Assembly (NCBI GenBank): GCA_965212205.1
Contig: CBDBUX010000016.1
Span: 186,001-250,000 of the forward strand
Length of the DNA stretch: 64,000 nt
Source: JAHEJJ01 sp965212205
GTDB taxonomy: Bacteria > Bacteroidota > Bacteroidia > Flavobacteriales > Flavobacteriaceae
Direction: 5' to 3'
Of the stretch, positions 61,334 through 64,000 are shown piece after piece. A program made the translations under genes and the position numbers. A model generated the notes under the pieces. It saw only the letters and a list, made by a program, of their open reading frames with translations, did no database searches and had not been told where the DNA came from. The first letter of the stretch is position 1, and each line of letters opens with the position of its first letter.

Positions 61334-62509
61334 ATGGAGAAGCTAACCATTAAGGCGCCAGGGCGCATTAATATCATCGGAGAACATACAGACTATAACC
61401 TGGGCTATGTCCTCCCTACAGCCATAGATAAGCACCTTCTATTCACTTTCGAGGCCAACGGGACTTCTAGTACCTGCCGTGTCGAAAGTCGTGGTTTCGG
61501 TCCGGTGCATGAATTCGATTTCAAGACCATGGAGCGAAGTTCTACATCATGGCATAATTACATTCAAGGTGTCATCTCCGAAATATTAAAAATACTGAAC
61601 CTTCGCCTAAGCCTCAGCCTTACCCTAAACACCAAAAATGAAGACTTACCCCTAAAAGGCTTTGACTGCACCATCGAATCAATCCTCCCGGTAGGAAGCG
61701 GTGTAAGCTCCAGTGCCGCCCTGGAATGCGGCTTATCCTATGGCCTTAACGAACTCTTCGATCTCGGGTTATCCAAAGTAGAAATGGTAAAGCTCTGCCA
61801 ACAGGCCGACCACAATTACGTTGGGATAATGAGTGGAATAATGGACCAGTTCGCATCGATGATGAGCAAAGAAGGTCAGGTAATTTTACTCGACTGCCGT
61901 TCGTTAGACTATGAATATATACCACTCGATCTTGGCGATTACACTTTCTTATTGCTCAACTCGGGAGTCTCCCACGAGCTGGCCAACTCCGAATACAATA
62001 CCCGCCAGCAGGAATGCCAGCAGGCCGTTCAGATCCTTCAGGAAAAATATCCGGAAATCCAATCTCTCCGTGACGTCACTACCAATATGCTCGACTATTT
62101 AAGTCTTCGGACTTCCGACTTCCGACTTCCGACTGTCTATAGGCGCGCGCGCTACGTAGTTGAAGAAAATGCAAGAGTATTATCTGCTGTAAAGGCCCTT
62201 CAAGCAGGTGACCTCAACACCTTAGGCGCACTTATGTACGCTACGCATGAAGGTTTGCGCCACGACTATGAAGTCTCCTGCAAAGAGCTCGACTTCCTGG
62301 TGGATTTTACCAGAGACTTTGACCAGGTGCTCGGAGCCAGGATAATGGGAGGTGGCTTTGGTGGTTGTTCTATTAACCTGATTCGGAAAGATGAAATTGA
62401 GCAGTTTACCAATGAGATATTTCAAGCCTACAAGACGGCCTTCAAATTGGAATTAGAATTTTTTGAGGCCTTGCCTTGCCAAGGAGTAAAGCGCGTTGAA
62501 GATTGGTAA
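61334..62509 (+). CDS. galK: Galactokinase
   Basis: Phosphorylates galactose to galactose 1-phosphate in the Leloir pathway. The 391-residue GHMP kinase has APGRINIIGEHTDYN (galactokinase signature), VGSGVSSSAALECGL (ATP loop), catalytic Asp in IMDQFASMM, and MGGGFGGCSINL. A period-7 DNA repeat inside the gene (62103-62134) encodes SLRTSDFRLPT, just before YRRARYVVEENARV; the frame is kept. No galT or galM lies nearby in the window. Confidence 0.94.
   Translation: MEKLTIKAPGRINIIGEHTDYNLGYVLPTAIDKHLLFTFEANGTSSTCRVESRGFGPVHEFDFKTMERSSTSWHNYIQGVISEILKILNLRLSLSLTLNTKNEDLPLKGFDCTIESILPVGSGVSSSAALECGLSYGLNELFDLGLSKVEMVKLCQQADHNYVGIMSGIMDQFASMMSKEGQVILLDCRSLDYEYIPLDLGDYTFLLLNSGVSHELANSEYNTRQQECQQAVQILQEKYPEIQSLRDVTTNMLDYLSLRTSDFRLPTVYRRARYVVEENARVLSAVKALQAGDLNTLGALMYATHEGLRHDYEVSCKELDFLVDFTRDFDQVLGARIMGGGFGGCSINLIRKDEIEQFTNEIFQAYKTAFKLELEFFEALPCQGVKRVEDW
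62103..62134. repeat. Period-7 tandem array inside galK (GACTTCC)
   Basis: GTCTTCG, then GACTTCC three times, then GACT: 4.6 units of 7 bp, the first a variant. It is contained in the galK reading frame. Confidence 0.9.
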
Positions 62510-62650
62510 ATAGCATCTATAGCTCAGAATTTTTGTTGATATTAAATGATCCCTAATTCGGCCTTGACCTTGTTTTTTATTATGATCTGCAAGCAATTCT
62601 ACGTACCTTTTTAATCATTATTCTTGTTGATCAATCTAAAGGCCTGTACT

Positions 62651-63652
62651 ATGAAGAATGTTTATACTCTGTTTTGTTTTCGTTGTTTGAGATTATCTTT
62701 TATGATGGCTCTGTGCTTCCAGATATCACTTTTCGGTCAAACAAGGTCAGAAGGTCCTTTCTGGCCAAACAGTGAATGGGGGGAAGAGGACCAGGCCGGG
62801 GCTTCGAACCGAATTACTGATCAAAAAGTAATGGAGTCCCTTCAACTGGCCACAACCGGAAAGATTTATGAACTGGGACAAATATATGAGCAGGGGATGC
62901 CCCTTTATCCTGGCAGAACATATTCCATGATATTACCCAGTAAAGGTGCAGCGGGAGGCGCGAATCGTATAGTAGGCAATGATGAATTCCTGGCCACACA
63001 AATCGGTCAGGTGGGTACCCAGTTCGATGGCCTTGGCCATATCGGCCAGGAGGTTACCATGGCAAACGGGCAAAATCAGTATGTATTCTATAATGGTTTT
63101 ACCGCTAAGGAAATGGATAGTTATAGTGGATTGAAAAAGCTAGGGATAGAACATGTTAAACCCATCATCACGAAAGGGATCCTGATCGATATCGCTTCCT
63201 ATAAAGAAATGGATCGCCTGCCGAACAGTTATGAGGTGACTTTGGAAGATGTCCGTGGAGCTATGGAAAAGCAAGGCATTTCGGAAAAAGACATCAGTCC
63301 GGGTGATGCATTGCTCTTCCGTTATGGCTGGTCTTCGCTTTGGGATAAGCCCGATGAATACAATCACAATCCCCCTGGTATTGGTCTTGAAGTGGCAGGA
63401 TGGGTGGCAGAAAAAAAGATAACTATGGTAGGAAGCGATAGCTGGTGTACTGAGGTCATTCCCAATCCCAAACCTGGCCTGGCCTTCCCGGTTCACCAGG
63501 AATTGATGATGAAAAACGGCATCTTCAACCTGGAAAATATGCAACTCGAACAATTGGCCGATGAAAACCTCAAGGAGTTTCTTTTTATCGTCACCACTAT
63601 CCGGTTTAAGGGGGCCACAGGATCACCCGTTAGGCCTATTGCCATTAAATAA
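62651..63652 (+). CDS. Secreted cyclase family protein (kynurenine formamidase-like, PF04199 fold)
   Basis: A 333-residue protein from ATG 62651 with a signal sequence (hydrophobic region to ISLFGQ). The cyclase core contains GTQFDGLGHIGQ, matching the metal-binding HxGTHxDxxxH type motif in a modified form, and GDALLFRYGW. The late VGSDSWCTEV and PGLAFPVHQELMMKNGIFNLENM segments are typical of the family. It probably hydrolyses a cyclic or amide bond; the substrate is not known. Confidence 0.82.
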   Translation: MKNVYTLFCFRCLRLSFMMALCFQISLFGQTRSEGPFWPNSEWGEEDQAGASNRITDQKVMESLQLATTGKIYELGQIYEQGMPLYPGRTYSMILPSKGAAGGANRIVGNDEFLATQIGQVGTQFDGLGHIGQEVTMANGQNQYVFYNGFTAKEMDSYSGLKKLGIEHVKPIITKGILIDIASYKEMDRLPNSYEVTLEDVRGAMEKQGISEKDISPGDALLFRYGWSSLWDKPDEYNHNPPGIGLEVAGWVAEKKITMVGSDSWCTEVIPNPKPGLAFPVHQELMMKNGIFNLENMQLEQLADENLKEFLFIVTTIRFKGATGSPVRPIAIK

Positions 63653-63799
63653 ATCCGTTCAGAATACCGAAATAAGAGATTATTTTTTCAATAATTTCTG
63701 CCCAGGAATTTTTCAGACTTATTCTTGGTAGAGGATTTATTACTTCTGATCCCTTTTAGCCTTCTTTGCCTTAAACGGATATGGACGGGTAAGCATATC

Positions 63800-64000
63800 T
63801 TACTTTTCTTTTTGCTTTTCGGCCTTTTTCTTCTTGTTTTCCAGCATCTTGCTTCGCGAAGCCGTCTTCATATCGGCATATCTCGGATCACTTATATAAT
63901 CTTCTTTTACCATCCTAATCACCTCAATACTTAAGAACCCAAATTCGCTCACTACTTTCCCGTAACACCTGTAAATCCCTCTCCCTCTAAAAAAATATTT
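63800..64000 (-). CDS. C-terminal end of a protein entering from the right edge, DnaE2-like
   Basis: The minus strand is open from base 64000 to a TAA at 63800-63802 (66 residues). It reads FFRGRGIYRCYGKVVSEF, then FLSIEVIRMVKED, the DPRY motif and a Lys-rich tail. The GKVVxEFGFxSIEV...DPRY pattern resembles the OB-fold end of Bacteroidota error-prone DNA polymerase DnaE2, but the catalytic part is outside the window, so identity is not certain. A plus-strand frame over the same bases (63725-63934) is its shadow. Confidence 0.65.
   Translation of the reverse strand, partial: KYFFRGRGIYRCYGKVVSEFGFLSIEVIRMVKEDYISDPRYADMKTASRSKMLENKKKKAEKQKEK

Noticed and set aside
63725..63934. Hydrophobic 69-codon plus-strand frame at the right edge
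   Set aside because: Its hydrophobic character is the complement of a Lys-rich minus-strand C-terminus that looks like the real gene.

Overview
The window looks like a chromosomal segment of a marine-type member of the Flavobacteriaceae (Bacteroidota). The evidence is a ccoNO-fused cbb3 oxidase operon, a clade II (Sec-type) nos operon with lipoprotein NosZ, a DnaE carrying its own N-terminal proofreading exonuclease, an S16 protein with a long acidic tail, many lipoprotein signals, and Bacteroidota-type promoters (TTTG, 19 bp, TAnnTTTG). No phage, integrase, transposase, CRISPR or rRNA genes are visible.

Layout. 1-7.6 kb: microaerobic respiration operon (copper P-type ATPase, ccoS, ccoNO, ccoQ, ccoP, ccoG, ccoH, TauE/DsbD-like membrane protein). 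7.6-10.8 kb: CoA-transferase, deoC, deoD and a DUF1643 gene. 10.8-18.2 kb, minus strand: ten-gene nitrous oxide reduction operon (cytochrome c, fasciclin lipoprotein, nosZ, membrane protein, nosL, cupin, 58-aa ORF, nosD, nosF, nosY). 18.2-21.1 kb: Rrf2 regulator, universal stress protein, hemN. 21.2-24.7 kb: GH109-like glycosidase, nucleotidyltransferase, glutaryl-CoA dehydrogenase-like enzyme. 24.8-28.2 kb: Rieske oxygenase divergent from a permease and a dimethylargininase-like enzyme. 28.2-37.0 kb: rimM, rpsP, a frameshifted sulfatase, dnaE, trxA and a DUF58 gene. 37.1-46.7 kb: frameshifted S9 peptidase, class V aminotransferase, M20 peptidase, exported methyltransferase, sugar isomerase-like lipoprotein, tRNA-Asp and a saccharopine dehydrogenase-like gene. 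46.9-51.4 kb: C39-peptidase ABC exporter plus HlyD adaptor, divergent from an Ala-rich secreted protein. 51.4-55.6 kb: serine hydrolase, VOC protein, deaminase, gap and tetR. 56.0-60.9 kb: complete four-enzyme 4-hydroxyproline catabolic set. 61.3-64 kb: galK, a cyclase family protein and the tail of a gene entering from the right.

The first 21 kb form a coherent low-oxygen respiration island: cbb3 oxidase, N2O reductase, anaerobic haem synthesis (hemN), an Fe-S Rrf2 regulator and a stress protein. A near-identical TGAYAAAAATCA box lies 51-68 nt upstream of both hemN and the nos operon, which suggests one FNR/CRP-type regulator acts on both.

The most unusual non-coding signal is a set of short tandem arrays, each with a different sequence but all with a 7-bp period. 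They lie in several intergenic regions, and one sits inside galK. A palindromic dispersed repeat (40.7 and 60.9 kb) and two genes each broken by what looks like one extra base also deserve checking.
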